From: Aphelidium insulamus
Taxonomy: Eukaryota; Aphelidiomycota; Aphelidea; Aphelidiaceae
DNA: 64,000 bases
Direction of reading: 5' to 3'
NCBI GenBank assembly: GCA_036784855.1
Contig: JAZDSV010000041.1
Location: forward strand, 1-64,000
The position numbers were made by a program, and so were the translations under genes. Positions 1 through 9,885 of the stretch are shown one piece after another (the stretch's first letter is position 1; each line of letters starts with the position of its first letter). Under the pieces are notes generated by a model. That model did not search any database and was not told where the DNA came from. It saw only the letters and a program-made list of their open reading frames with translations.

Positions 1-106
1 TTGAAGAGTTACCTGTCATCGATGGAAGTGTAACTTATCCAGACTTCTTTAACACTTCCATCGATGACAGGTAACTCTTCAATCGCATTCAAGAAGTCTG
101 GATAAG
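1..106. repeat. Interleaved inverted repeats at the left edge
   Basis: Bases 1-30 are the exact reverse complement of 53-82 (30 bp perfect, 22-base spacer). Bases 34-49 lie inside that spacer and are the exact reverse complement of 91-106. The order A-B-A'-B' is interleaved, so both stems could pair only as a pseudoknot-like fold or as alternatives. A simple fold-back chimera would give A-B-B'-A', which is not what is seen. It could still be an assembly artefact because it sits at the window edge. Confidence 0.85.
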
Positions 107-215
107 CATATTCAGCCGGAACTATAAATACGAAGGAGATTATGGCGATTTCGAAGTTGAAGGCGATGATGGCGACGTCGGAGATGACGTGATGAGCGAC
201 AGCAGCTCTGACTGA
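93..215 (+). CDS. Possible 3' end of an acidic-tailed protein (partial)
   Basis: The frame ending at the TGA at 213-215 encodes a tail very rich in Asp, Glu, Gly and Ser, closing with a Ser-Ser-Ser-Asp stretch, like the acidic C-termini of chaperones and nuclear proteins. The frame is closed upstream by a TAA at 72-74, so a real gene would need a splice acceptor between (for example the AAG at 90-92). The frame overlaps the tail of the minus-strand gene at 140-721 by about 75 bp. It may be chance: the opposite strand reads as a Ser/Pro/Thr tail here. Function unknown. Confidence 0.25.
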   Translation, partial: EVWISIFSRNYKYEGDYGDFEVEGDDGDVGDDVMSDSSSD

Positions 216-721
216 ATACGCGGTTGGGATAGAACGAGACTGTGTAGTTTTGTAGGATTGTTTAAAATGATGCGAATATCATTTTCAACGGAACTTGTGT
301 CTTTACTGGACGCCGCATCGAAGTGGAACACAATTCCGCTGGACAGAGAATAAATACCCTGTTCAGTGCGCGCGTTCTGCTTGTTGCCAAAAAGACTCTG
401 TATGTGAGCATAAGTAGTGATGTTTGATAATAAAGCCGAGTTCAAGAGTTCCAACGTGGCAATCTTCTGCTTGAGAATGAGTACGGCATTGGCTCTGACT
501 GGATTAGGCACCTTCAAGTACTTGTCGGGTATATCGAGAAGGTCGATGGGTTTAGTATTGCCTGATATGTATGGAATGGCCACAGTCAAGTGTTTTTTGC
601 CAACCTGCTTGGCTTGAACGCGGTAGACGTGGCTATTGCGAGGGTCTGTGTATACCGTGTCCAGCGGGAGTTTCTTGAGATACCCCGACCTGACTGTGGT
701 GCATGGAATGACTGTGCGCAT
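140..721 (-). CDS. Hypothetical protein, 193 aa
   Basis: A single uninterrupted reading frame, ATG to TAA, with no family I recognise. The first ~75 residues are basic and mixed, residues ~75-170 look helical with regular hydrophobic spacing, and the last ~20 residues are a Ser/Pro/Thr/Lys tail. No signal peptide or membrane segment is evident. The frame starts just below an AT-rich stretch (722-760) that could serve as its promoter. Its base composition is somewhat more AT-rich than the genes to the right. Its end overlaps a possible acidic plus-strand tail, so at least one of the two is probably not translated as drawn. Confidence 0.5.
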   Translation of the reverse strand: MRTVIPCTTVRSGYLKKLPLDTVYTDPRNSHVYRVQAKQVGKKHLTVAIPYISGNTKPIDLLDIPDKYLKVPNPVRANAVLILKQKIATLELLNSALLSNITTYAHIQSLFGNKQNARTEQGIYSLSSGIVFHFDAASSKDTSSVENDIRIILNNPTKLHSLVLSQPRIQSELLSLITSSPTSPSSPSTSKSP

Positions 722-996
722 TGTATATAGTATTGGCGGAGAAAATAAATTTTTAATGTGAATTTATCCGTGCCCGTTGGGATTGGAATTGGGATTGCCA
801 GTATGGTGGGATTTGAACGTGACCATGTCTCAGTTTCGACGGGACTAGTCCAAATTAGTTGTTACCAGTGCATCATAACCTCTAGTAGACCGCTGTAAAT
901 GCTGCATGAAATCTCCCGTTGAATACTGGCATGTCACTAGTAAAAAAAGGGATAGAAATCCCGACAGCATTTTAGCTTAAGAGAGTAATTGGGAGA
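722..996. other. Non-coding gap
   Basis: No convincing reading frame. An AT-rich stretch at 722-765 lies upstream of the minus-strand gene. A GTTCAAATC match to a tRNA B-box occurs on the minus strand near 808-816, but no cloverleaf forms around it. The rest would be 3' flank of the paraoxonase-like gene. Confidence 0.6.
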
Positions 997-2436
997 CTAA
1001 ATGTGGCAGTAATAGTAGCGACTATAAAACCGGGGGCGTGTATGGGGGGGGGGGGGGTTGTTGATAACCCGTGCCACCATTGTTGGCGGCATATATGGCC
1101 GCATCGATGCCGGGAGCCAGCGTCGCGCGGCAATAGGATCAATGCCACGGACGGCCATCAGGAATGAAAGCAGATGCGGATGTCCGGCCACCAACAGCTG
1201 ACCCGTAACCGGCTCCCAGTCCACATTATCGGCCCTAGCATAATAGTGTTTGTTGACAGTGTTGCATCATGCAAATACACTCTGACACATACATAAAATC
1301 CAGTGGGACCACTTGCTTCTGCAGCAGATTCCCCGTGCGCACCTTCATGTCGTAGACATGTAGCGCGGCGCCAGTAGACGCGGCAACATACAGTTCGCGG
1401 CGCGGAGGAGAATACGCCATGCCATTGGCATATTTAATGCCCTCTGCCGCCACGTGGAACGACTCACCGACACCAAACTTTTCTGGGTCGGCTGCGACTT
1501 GGAATGCATCTGCGGCCGTTGTGACGGCGGGGACGGTAAGGCGGCGGTGGACAACGTTGGAAAGTGACAGCTGCAGCATCTCTTCCGCCTGCCTCATGAA
1601 TCCTTGTCGGTAGCTGATATCATTAGAAGTTGACGGTTGTCGGAACACAAATACAACTACACTCTCACACGGCATATGTACACAGACTATTACATAAAAC
1701 ACTGTACCGGTGATCATTGGTGGCGTAAAAGTCGCCGTGAGCTGATGTGAGCACGATATTGTTGGGCGTGTGTATGAGTGAGTGGGAGACGGTACGGAGG
1801 TGTACCAGTTCGTCGGTGCCAAGACGGTGGCGTAGCAACTCCACCACCGAACCCCCGACACGCCGATGATTAATCAGCGCAACCAGAGTGTCGGTGGCAT
1901 TGACCACGAATATGGACAGACCATGCAGCACCAACACCTCGCTGCCACCGTGACTGTAGCCACGCACGTTCAGCGCCGTCACTCGGTGTGTCTACGCGGC
2001 GTGTGGATTACCACATATACATAAACAGCAGCGAGTACATATTTGTAGGCAATACCGTTAGATCCATCAGGAATACACGGTCAGACTTGTGCGCGGTGCC
2101 CGCAGGCGGCAGCTCAAAGTGACCCATGGGTGGGTACCAATACGCGCGCCCGTTCTCCCACTCGCCACACGTCAGGTAGGCCGCTCCGGCCGCGCGATGC
2201 AGCGCCATGTCCTCGCAGTGGCCCATCTGGTCGGCGGCCACCACGCGACACTTGTCCATATTGCTGCGTACCACGGGTTGGAATAGACGGCCGGCGCGCA
2301 TCATGGCCTCCATGGGCCCGTACAGCAGGCCCGCCAGCAATGCGGCCGCCACTACTGCGGTCCCAGTCGCGGCCGTCACCATTGGCACTTTTCTGCTCTG
2401 TTTCAAGCGATTGTCTCGTGTTACATACAGCTGCAT
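997..2436 (-). CDS. Paraoxonase/arylesterase-like protein, ~407 aa
   Basis: Four exons: 2436-2056, 1991-1708, 1613-1293 and 1234-997, with introns of 64, 94 and 58 nt. The spliced protein follows the PON six-bladed propeller closely: 'VFLMDLT' before the first junction, then 'LLRHRLGTDELVHLRTVSHSL', 'GDFYATNDHR', 'NGMAYSPPRRELYVA', and 'ADNVDW...GHPH' after the last junction. The Asn of NGMAYSP and the Asp-Asn pair of ADNVDW sit where PON1 holds its calcium. Residues ~19-41 are hydrophobic and form a likely signal anchor, so the enzyme should face the lumen or exterior. A second ATG at 2382 (residue 19) would remove the hydrophilic leader. The C-terminus is uncertain: a 14-base homopolymer (1044-1057) falls in the last codons and the final PON beta-strand is hard to align, so a slippage frameshift may alter the end. 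The substrate cannot be inferred; family members hydrolyse lactones and aryl esters. Confidence 0.8.
1044..1057. repeat. G14/C14 homopolymer in coding sequence
   Basis: Fourteen consecutive G on the plus strand, read as four Pro codons plus flanking bases near the C-terminus of the paraoxonase-like gene. Such a tract is prone to replication slippage and to sequencing error; either would change the reading frame of the last ~15 residues. Confidence 0.95.
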
Positions 2437-2595
2437 ACAGGTTTACAGGCACACATCGGTGTACAGTGGAACAGATGCTGCGTTATATTATAATCAGCAA
2501 GGGGCTGGCATACTTGAATACTATTGGCTGCAGCGGCCAAGATGCAAATTGATTCCGATCGCGCCGAGAATTCGTACAACTGAAAAGCACGCAAA

Positions 2596-3195
2596 ATGCG
2601 GCCAGGTGGTATGTTACGCATACTGGCACTGATGTGCGCGTCATTTGCTGTATCAATGGCTGAGCGTCCACCTTCTTTCAAGCAATTGAGTTTGATGTGC
2701 CGTGATGGTCCCGCACGGGGATCAAGCGATTATGAAACGACGCACCGCGAAGACGATTGTCGCTACACTCCCGGATGCAAGTTTGACCGAGATGCTAAGG
2801 AATGCAAAGTTGCGGGAGTGGTTGACTACTTGTACAAGATGGAGCAACTTCGTGATAATTGCTCAAGGCAGAAATCGAATTGTGCTGCTTTTTGCAAACA
2901 GCGCAATGGATATTGCCAATTGACCACAGATGCCAAGATATTACGACATCTGGCATCATCAGAGTGTTCTTACGAATTGCCTTACGCTGAGCTGGTGAGT
3001 GCTTATTATTACAAAGAGGCGCTACAAGACTGGGCAGCCAAGAGAGCAGACATGAAGAGGCTAATAATAATGCCTCGAGAGTTGCCCTCTCCAGAACGCG
3101 CTGCTGAAGATCAGCGTGAATCTGAAGAGCTGCGCAAATTTCTGGCCGAATACAGAGTACGACTATTTAAGGCAGCCGAGCAATTTAATTCTTAA
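2596..3195 (+). CDS. Small secreted Cys-rich protein, 199 aa
   Basis: One exon from ATG to TAA. The first ~22 residues form a signal peptide (short basic start, hydrophobic core around 'MLRILALMCASFAVS', small residues before the cut). ATG at 2611 is an equally good start. The mature part has nine cysteines clustered between residues ~35 and ~125, including a C-x5-C pair after 'DD', a C-x4-C-x3-C-x6-C group, and a lone Cys beyond it, suggesting disulphides. The C-terminal ~70 residues are charged and helical, without cysteine. I see no transmembrane segment or GPI signal, so export is the likely fate. No known family is recognised. A candidate secreted effector or wall-associated protein by architecture only. 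Confidence 0.7.
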   Translation: MRPGGMLRILALMCASFAVSMAERPPSFKQLSLMCRDGPARGSSDYETTHREDDCRYTPGCKFDRDAKECKVAGVVDYLYKMEQLRDNCSRQKSNCAAFCKQRNGYCQLTTDAKILRHLASSECSYELPYAELVSAYYYKEALQDWAAKRADMKRLIIMPRELPSPERAAEDQRESEELRKFLAEYRVRLFKAAEQFNS

Positions 3196-3476
3196 CCTGC
3201 AGAAAATGGAACACTTGCATGGAATCTGGCTAATATATATAGCGTATAATATAATATTACCTATGTATACCTTAATATAAAAAGGGAAGAAAGCCATCTG
3301 CATGCTTAACAACGCTTAATTGATTGATTGATTTATTCATTAAACGTTAACCTGTCGGTCATGACGTTGCACCATTGGTTGCCCGAGTGCGTGTTGACAT
3401 ATACAAAATATAGCTCAGTTCAGTGATGGACTCCATACGGAGTAAAGCGGTGTGGTCAACAACGCTTAACAATTGC
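3196..3476. other. AT-rich gap between converging genes
   Basis: No gene is visible. It holds short AT runs, a TTGATTGATTGATTTATT stretch near 3319-3336, and the 3' flanks of the converging secreted-protein and kinase-like genes. Confidence 0.6.
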
Positions 3477-4803
3477 TTAAATGAAAGGAAACATGTTATG
3501 CAAGCAGACTCGCCTATCGTAGCAATAAAGTGTCTCGAACTCAGTGAATTGTAACGAATAGTAGAAATCTTTCATCTTCGCATTTTTATTCTGCAACAAT
3601 TTTGTGTTTCGACAGTATTTTGCACAGGGAATCTTTAAGCTCCAAAGTCTGAAGATTTCGATTGCCGTCACCACGTCCGACAAAGACTTGAGCTTTTTCA
3701 GATCAAGTACTTTGGTGACTTGTGCCACAGTCACGACAAGCAAGAGGAAATCTAAGGCAGGACACGCCACCGTAAAGTTGACATCCGCCGGTATGTGGGT
3801 TCGACTCCATTCGCGGATCGACTCGTTCAAAGGGACAGTAGCTCCAAAGTCTCCGAGGAAAAAGTTTCCGGCGCTGTCGATAAAGATATTGGCAGGTTTC
3901 ACGTCGCAGTGTCCGAGGTTCAGCGAGTGCATCCCGAGTCATTTGTCTGACGATCGCAACGCATCACTCTCTAGTACCAAAGGCACTTTGTGCAGCACAG
4001 ACGGGTAAATGGGCATCAGAAGGCCATTCCAGTCAACGGAAGTCTCGCCCATCACTTCAATGATAGGAGTTGTTCCTTTTTCGGAAGAATGTTTTTGGAA
4101 CGAAATTAAGTCGATGGGTCCAGCCAAATGCGACAATGTGGCTGTGTTGTGCTGATCAAGAGTCTTCCATGCGTTACTTTCAATTGATGCAGCGCTCTTA
4201 TCGTGCGGAATTTTCAACAGCTTCGGCGTGGAGCCAATGAAGGCGTTCAAGAAAACAGAACGACTCGGAATATTGCACGCAAACACGCCATCAACTTGCA
4301 CCTTCAAATCGTCCCAAATTACACGGCGGGTCGAAGACATCGGAATGCGAACGATGTCGTTGAGTAATTTGACCGCTTCTTCCTCGGTACCGATTAATTG
4401 GACTCGAGCAGCGTAAAATTCGATAAGTGCTTTACGTTCATCTGAGGTCAGTTTATGCTTGGACAGCCGTTCAAAGTTTTCGACACCGGGCGACCACCAC
4501 GACGGACTGGTGTCTATCGCGCAGTTGGTCGCCATAATCACAGCGATCACACTGATTACCCTTGGGCTCTCCAGTCGCTTTAATTGACGTCTTGCCAGTG
4601 AATGGAAGGCGCGAATCGCCGTGCTCGTCGGCACCGATGACGAACGCCTTGCCACCGCGGATCTCCTCCAGAGTGGCGACGCCGAATTTCTTTTCCAAGG
4701 AAGCGACCGGCAGTTTCCCATCAGGAGTCAGTGTGGTGTCGGCTTCCTTTGACGGGGCGGTGGCATCTTTTGTCTGGTAAAACTGAACGTTGATGTCGGC
4801 CAT
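3477..4803 (-). pseudogene. Protein-kinase-like gene interrupted by an in-frame TGA
   Basis: Exon 1 is 4803-4560, the intron is 4559-4514 (46 nt), and exon 2 runs on from 4513. The C-terminal half carries kinase landmarks: 'KLLKIP' where the ATP-binding Lys would be, 'HCDVKPANIFID' as the catalytic loop (Arg of HRD replaced by Cys), and 'LGDFGA' as the DFG motif. A TGA at 3941-3939 lies in the same frame eight codons upstream of HCD, inside the helix that precedes the catalytic loop. No intron can remove it, because no AG follows it before the conserved loop. Translation would stop at ~275 residues and lose the catalytic half. Either the gene is decaying or the base is an error. TGA ends other genes here, so reassignment is unlikely. 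The N-terminal ~80 residues match nothing I recognise. Confidence 0.6.
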
Positions 4804-4884
4804 TTTGAGAAGTGGGAAAGGTATACATACATATGCAAAATTCACAACCGGCGTTCTGATTGGTCTATGGTTAGGGTGGTCAGC

Positions 4885-5043
4885 CTTGTAGGTTCACACT
4901 GTTCAATCCAAAGATTTTTCACTATGAAATCAATTGATGTGTTTCTGTTGTTGTGATCTAGAGTGAGATTGTCTTGTAGGTTCACACTATTCAATCCAAG
5001 ATTTTCCACTATGAAATTAATTGATGTGTTTCAGTTGTTGTGA
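4885..5043. repeat. Two ~71-bp direct repeats, 88-bp period
   Basis: Copy 1 (4885-4955) and copy 2 (4973-5043) both begin CTTGTAGGTTCACACT and end TTGTTGTGA, differing by a handful of substitutions and one indel. They lie in the gap between the kinase-like gene and FGAM synthase. No coding potential is shared between the copies. Confidence 0.85.
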
Positions 5044-5144
5044 GCAATACTCTTTTCTAATCAGTTCGGCTTTGTCAAACATATCTAAACGTCTGGTATA
5101 ATCGACATGCTACTATGTATAAATACACAGCAAACCCGATTCCC

Positions 5145-5232
5145 GTGTAGATATATCTACACAGTGTATATTTACACTGTGATGTACATAATACACATCA
5201 TATATATGTGATACACAGTGTACACACTGTGT
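5145..5232. promoter_or_regulatory. Cluster of short palindromes upstream of FGAM synthase
   Basis: GTGTAGATATATCTACAC (5145-5162) is a perfect 18-bp palindrome. It runs directly into an 8-bp stem ACAGTGTA/TACACTGT (5161-5180), then GATGT...ACATC (5181-5199), then a 7-bp stem CACAGTG/CACTGTG (5214-5231). The 11-mer TACACAGTGTA occurs twice (5158-5168 and 5212-5222). The cluster ends about 60 bp before the start codon. Dyad repeats of this kind fit binding sites for a dimeric regulator, but cruciform-prone AT sequence is an alternative. Confidence 0.5.
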
Positions 5233-5291
5233 AGATACACGCGTATGATACAAATAATCTTATGACATCTGCACCGCGTTGATTGTCCGCA

Positions 5292-8200
5292 ATGACGCGC
5301 TTGCTTGACGCGCCGCTTGCCGATGCAATTTACACGGCGTACGCGTTGCCTGACGGTGGTGGCGGTGGTGGTGGTGCCATGATGGTGGTGCCGGCCATGT
5401 CTGCGGCCAAGTGCCAGTCGGTACTGGCCAAGATTGCCGCCTCTGTCCGCGGTGCCGGCGTCTCCGTTACGCGCCTGGACGCCTCATGCAAGTTCACTTG
5501 AATTCATCTGGGCTCATCTTGACTCTACACATGCCCTAGATGCCTTCTACGTGCAGTGGTCGTCGTCGTCGACGGGTGCGTATGGCACCGATGAGGCTCG
5601 TGCCACTCTTACGCAAATGCTATTTCCGCCGCACTCTGTGGTGCCGGCTGCTGATCCCATTGATGCGGCTTCCGGTGGCACCGCTGTCACGTTCTGGATT
5701 GTGCCGCGGCTTGGCACACGCTCCCCGTGGTCCTCCAAAGCCACGGATATCGCTGTCAACTGTGATCTGCCAGTGACGCGTCTGGAACGTGGCATTTTGT
5801 GTACCGTCCACTTCGGCAGCCGGGATGAAGCCAGTGCACTTGTGGTGGAGGCGGCTGCAGCCGAGTTGCACGACACAATGACACAGTCGGTGCTGCACAG
5901 CGCTCCGTCCCAGGCACAACTGTTTCCCAGCACGTCGCAGCCTGCGCCCCTCAAACATGTTGGTTACAGATAATTGTATGCGTTAAGTATATTGCTGCTA
6001 ACATACTCTTTCATGGCAGGTGGCTCTGAGCGGCGCGGCGGAAAAGTCTTCAGCGCTTGATGTGTTGCGCCGGGCTAATCGTGAGTGGGGCCTGGCACTT
6101 GCCGAGGATGAGATGGAGTATTTGGCGCGCGAGTATGTGCGCATCGGTCGCGATCCCACCGATGCCGAGCTGATGATGTTTGCCCAGGTACATTTACATT
6201 GCATTAAAGTTCTATTGTATGGCATTCAATAAACATTGACTACAACTTTGGCAGGTGAACTCGGAGCACTGCCGGCACAAGATATTCAACTCGCAGTGGG
6301 AAATTGGCGGCGAGCGGCAAGAGCTCACACTATTCCAAATGATACGCAACACATACAAGTGCAGTCCGGAGCACATTCTCAGCGCCTACTCGGACAATGC
6401 GGCCGTACTCACCGGTCCCGTGGCTGATAAGCTGCTCATTTCCACGGGTTAGTTTGCTTGTATACTAATGGAATTCATGATATTATTCGCTTACTGGATT
6501 CATAGGTGACAAGATCGCGGAGCAGTATGTGTATAGCAGCGAGCCGGTGCATCTGGTTTGCAAGGTGGAGACACACAACCATCCGACGGCCGTGTCGCCG
6601 TATGCGGGTGCGGCCACCGGTTCCGGTGGAGAGATCCGTGACGAGGGTGCAGTCGGTCGCGGCTCAAAGCCCAAAATTGGCATGACTGGGTTCACGGTGT
6701 CGGACCTGTTTGTTCCGGGATATCGGCAGCCGTGGGAGGCAGCGGACAGCGTGGGCAAGCCGGCTCACCTTGCCTCCTCACTGGATATTATGTTGCAGGC
6801 TCCGCTGGGCGGTGCAGCGTTCAACAATGAGTTTGGCCGGCCAAACTTGTGCGGCTATTTTCGCACATTCCTCGAACCCGGTAGCAAGGACAGTGAAAAT
6901 GGCGGCCAGCGTTTATGGCGCGGCTACCACAAGCCCATCATGATTGCGGGCGGCGTCGGCAGCGTGCGTGACACTCACGTGCTGAAGCGCCCAATCGATG
7001 TCGGCGCCCGTCTCATCGTGCTAGGTGGTCCGGGTATGCTAATCGGTCTGGGCGGCGGTGCGGCGTCCTCGGTGGCCAGCGGTACCAGCAGTGCCCAGCT
7101 GGACTATGCGAGCGTGCAGCGCGCCAACCCCGAGATGGAGCGCCGCTGCCAGGAGGTGATTGATGCGTGCTGCGCGCTGGGCGACCGCAATCCCATCCAG
7201 GCCGTGCACGACGTTGGTGCCGGCGGCTTGTCCAACGCCATGCCGGAGCTGGTGCATGACTGCGGCCGTGGTGCCAGGCTGGATCTGCGCGCTATCCCTA
7301 CGGACGACACCGCCATGTCGCCGATGGAGCTGTGGTGCAATGAGTCGCAGGAGCGCTACGTGCTGGCCGTGAATCCCGGTGCGGACTATGAGCTGTTTGC
7401 CGCCATCTGCCGCCGAGAACGCTGTGTCTTTGCTGCCATTGGCGAGGCCACTGCCGAAGAACGCCTGGTCCTGACAGACAGTCTAGCCAAGGACAATGTC
7501 ATTGACGTGGACATGTCGCTGCTGTTTGGCCGGCAAAAGTCGGCGCTGCCACTCCGCAAATCCACCGCCATCTGCGGTGAGGTGAACAGTGCCGCTGCTT
7601 GGCCGTGGCCGCAATCGACCACCCAGGAAACGCTGGATGCCGTCGGCAAGTTTGTTGACGAGGCTGTTGGGCGGGTGCTCAGGCTCCCCGTAGTGGCGTC
7701 CAAATCCTTCTTAATTACTATCGGTGACCGGTCTGTCACCGGCCTGGTAACACGGGACCAGATGTGTGGCCGGTGGCAGGTCCCCGTGGCCGACGTGGCG
7801 GTCAGCGCGAGTGGATTCACCTCGGTCACCGGGGAGGCGATGGCATGCGGTGAGCAGCCTGTAATTGCGCTGTCGAATCCAGCGGCATCGGCTCGCTATG
7901 CCGTCGGCGAGGCGCTCATGAACTTGTCGGCGGCATTTGTGGGCGTTGTGCCGGTAGTGGCAGCGACAACGGAAAACAGCAGCAGTGCCGGTACCTCGCC
8001 GCTAAGTGCCGTCCGACTCAGCGCCAACTGGATGGCGGCGCCAGACCATGAGCAGGAGGGCGCAGCGCTGTACGCTGCCGTGCGTGCGATCGGCATGGAT
8101 CTGTGCCCACAGCTTCACGTGGCCATCCCCGTCGGCAAGGACTCGCTGTCGATGCGGACGCGATGGCAGGACGCCGACGGCCACAACAACACCGTGGTCA

Positions 8201-9810
8201 GTCCGGTGTCGGTGGTAATCACTGCGTTTGCCACAGTGACGGACGTGCGACGCACCTGGACGCCGGCATTGCAACCTGACTGGGACACCGTGCTCCTGCT
8301 GCTGGATCTGGGTGCGGGCAAGAATCGCATGGGCGGCTCGGCACTGGCACAGTGTTACGACATGGCCAGTACTGTTGCCAGCACACCCAACGTGGACAGC
8401 GCCGATATGCTGGCGGCAGTGTTTACCGCTATGCAAAATCTTCGCGGTCCCGGCATCCCGGAAGACACTGTGCTCGCATACCACGACCGTTCGGCCGGTG
8501 GACTCTTTGTCACGGTGGCGGAAATGTGTTTTGCCGGCCATTGCGGCGTCCGAGTGGAGCTGGAACCGCTAGGTACCAATGCCGTGGCGTCTTTGTTCTC
8601 CGAGGAGCTGGGTGCCGTGCTGCAGATTCGCCGCGATAGCGTTTCGACAGTGCTGCAACTACTTGCAGACTGCGGCGTGCCCTCCTCATTGTGCCACGTG
8701 CTGGGCGATGTAACTGCGGAGCAGACGCTTACATTCACGCACCGCGGCAAATGTGTGCTGCAACGGAGCCGCGTGGATCTGCACCGCGCCTGGGCCGAGA
8801 CCTCGTTCCGAATGCAATCGCTGCGTGACAATCCTGCATGCGCGCAAAGCCAGTTTGACGCTCTGCTGGATACCAATGATCCTGGCTTGCAGTTCAAGCC
8901 GGCTTTCCCGACGACATCGCAGCAGACACTTTCATCACTGCGCAATTTATCACCGGCGCCCATGGTGGCCATTCTGCGCGAACAGGGCGTCAATGGGCAC
9001 ATGGAGATGGCGGCCGCATTTGATCGAGCCGGCTTCACGGCTGTGGATGTGCACATGAGCGACATATTGGCTGGTCGCGTGTCTCTGTCGGCATTCCGCG
9101 GTCTGGCAGCCTGTGGTGGTTTCTCGTATGGCGACGTGTTTGGTGCGGGTGCCGGCTGGGCAAACACGGTGTTGCTGCACAGCGGGGCGCGCCGAGAGTT
9201 CCTGGACTTTTTCCACCGCCAAGACACTTTTACGCTGGGAGTGTGTAACGGCTGTCAGATGGTCTCGCAACTGGCGCAGCTTATTGCCGGCCCCATGGGC
9301 ATGAATATCGAGGGTAGCAATGGCGAAACAACTGAACAGCCCGAGCTTTCCTGGCCACGATTTGTGCAAAACGAGTCGGAACAATTTGAAGCGCGCGTAT
9401 GCATGGTGGAGATTGTCGAGTCGGCCGCTTCCGCCGTGTGGTTCGCGGGAATGGCCGGCTCACAGCTACCGATAGCTGTGTCGCACGGTGAAGGCCGCAT
9501 TCACCATCTTAACAGTGCCGATGCCGACGCATGCGCCAAACACCAGCTGGTTGCCGTGCGCTACGTGGACAACTATGGGCGCCCTGCCAGCGCATACCCT
9601 GCAAATCCGAATGGCAGTGCGGGGGGTTGTACCGGCTACACTTCTGCTGACGGCCGCATACTGATCATGATGCCGCATCCGGAGCGTAATGTGCGCACAG
9701 TGTCCATGTCGTGGCATCCTCCGAGCGCCCTGAGCACCACCGACTCGTTTGGTGACAGTCCGTGGATGAAGATGTTTTACAATGTGCGCGAGTGGGCGGA
9801 CGCAAACTAG
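5292..9810 (+). CDS. PFAS/ADE6: Phosphoribosylformylglycinamidine synthase, ~1426 aa
   Basis: This enzyme makes FGAM from FGAR, glutamine and ATP in purine synthesis. Exons: 5292-5487, 5540-5958, 6020-6187, 6255-6447, 6506-9810. The first intron (5488-5539) is GC-AG: only splitting before GCAAGT restores frame and gives 'SYAFYVQW', matching the PurS-like N-terminal domain. Then come the linker ('[14 protein letters not shown]'), '[15 protein letters not shown]', '[13 protein letters not shown]', 'GGGAASS' and a second synthetase-like half. The C-terminal glutaminase has Cys in 'GVCNGCQ' (~residue 1239) and His-Glu in 'PHPERN' (~1383), completing the triad. It is the large single-chain form, like E. 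coli PurL and yeast Ade6. A poly-Gly run of eight residues near residue 23 is unusual. AATAAA follows at 9842. Confidence 0.95.
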
Positions 9811-9885
9811 TGCAATGCACTTTCTGGATACAGTTTCCATCAATAAAAACAGCTAGATAAATGGTTCTTGTCCCAACTATACTAT

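Noticed and set aside
790-905. tRNA-like B-box (GTTCAAATC) on the minus strand
   Set aside because: Acceptor, D and T stems do not pair around it and no A-box lies at the right distance.
3930-3960. TGA read as Trp or a hidden mini-intron in the kinase-like gene
   Set aside because: Other genes in the window end in TGA, and no AG acceptor lies between the stop and the conserved HCD loop.
7386-9500. Long antisense frames opposite FGAM synthase, actin and the large membrane-protein gene
   Set aside because: They are shadows of G/C-ending codons in the true genes and show no independent homology.
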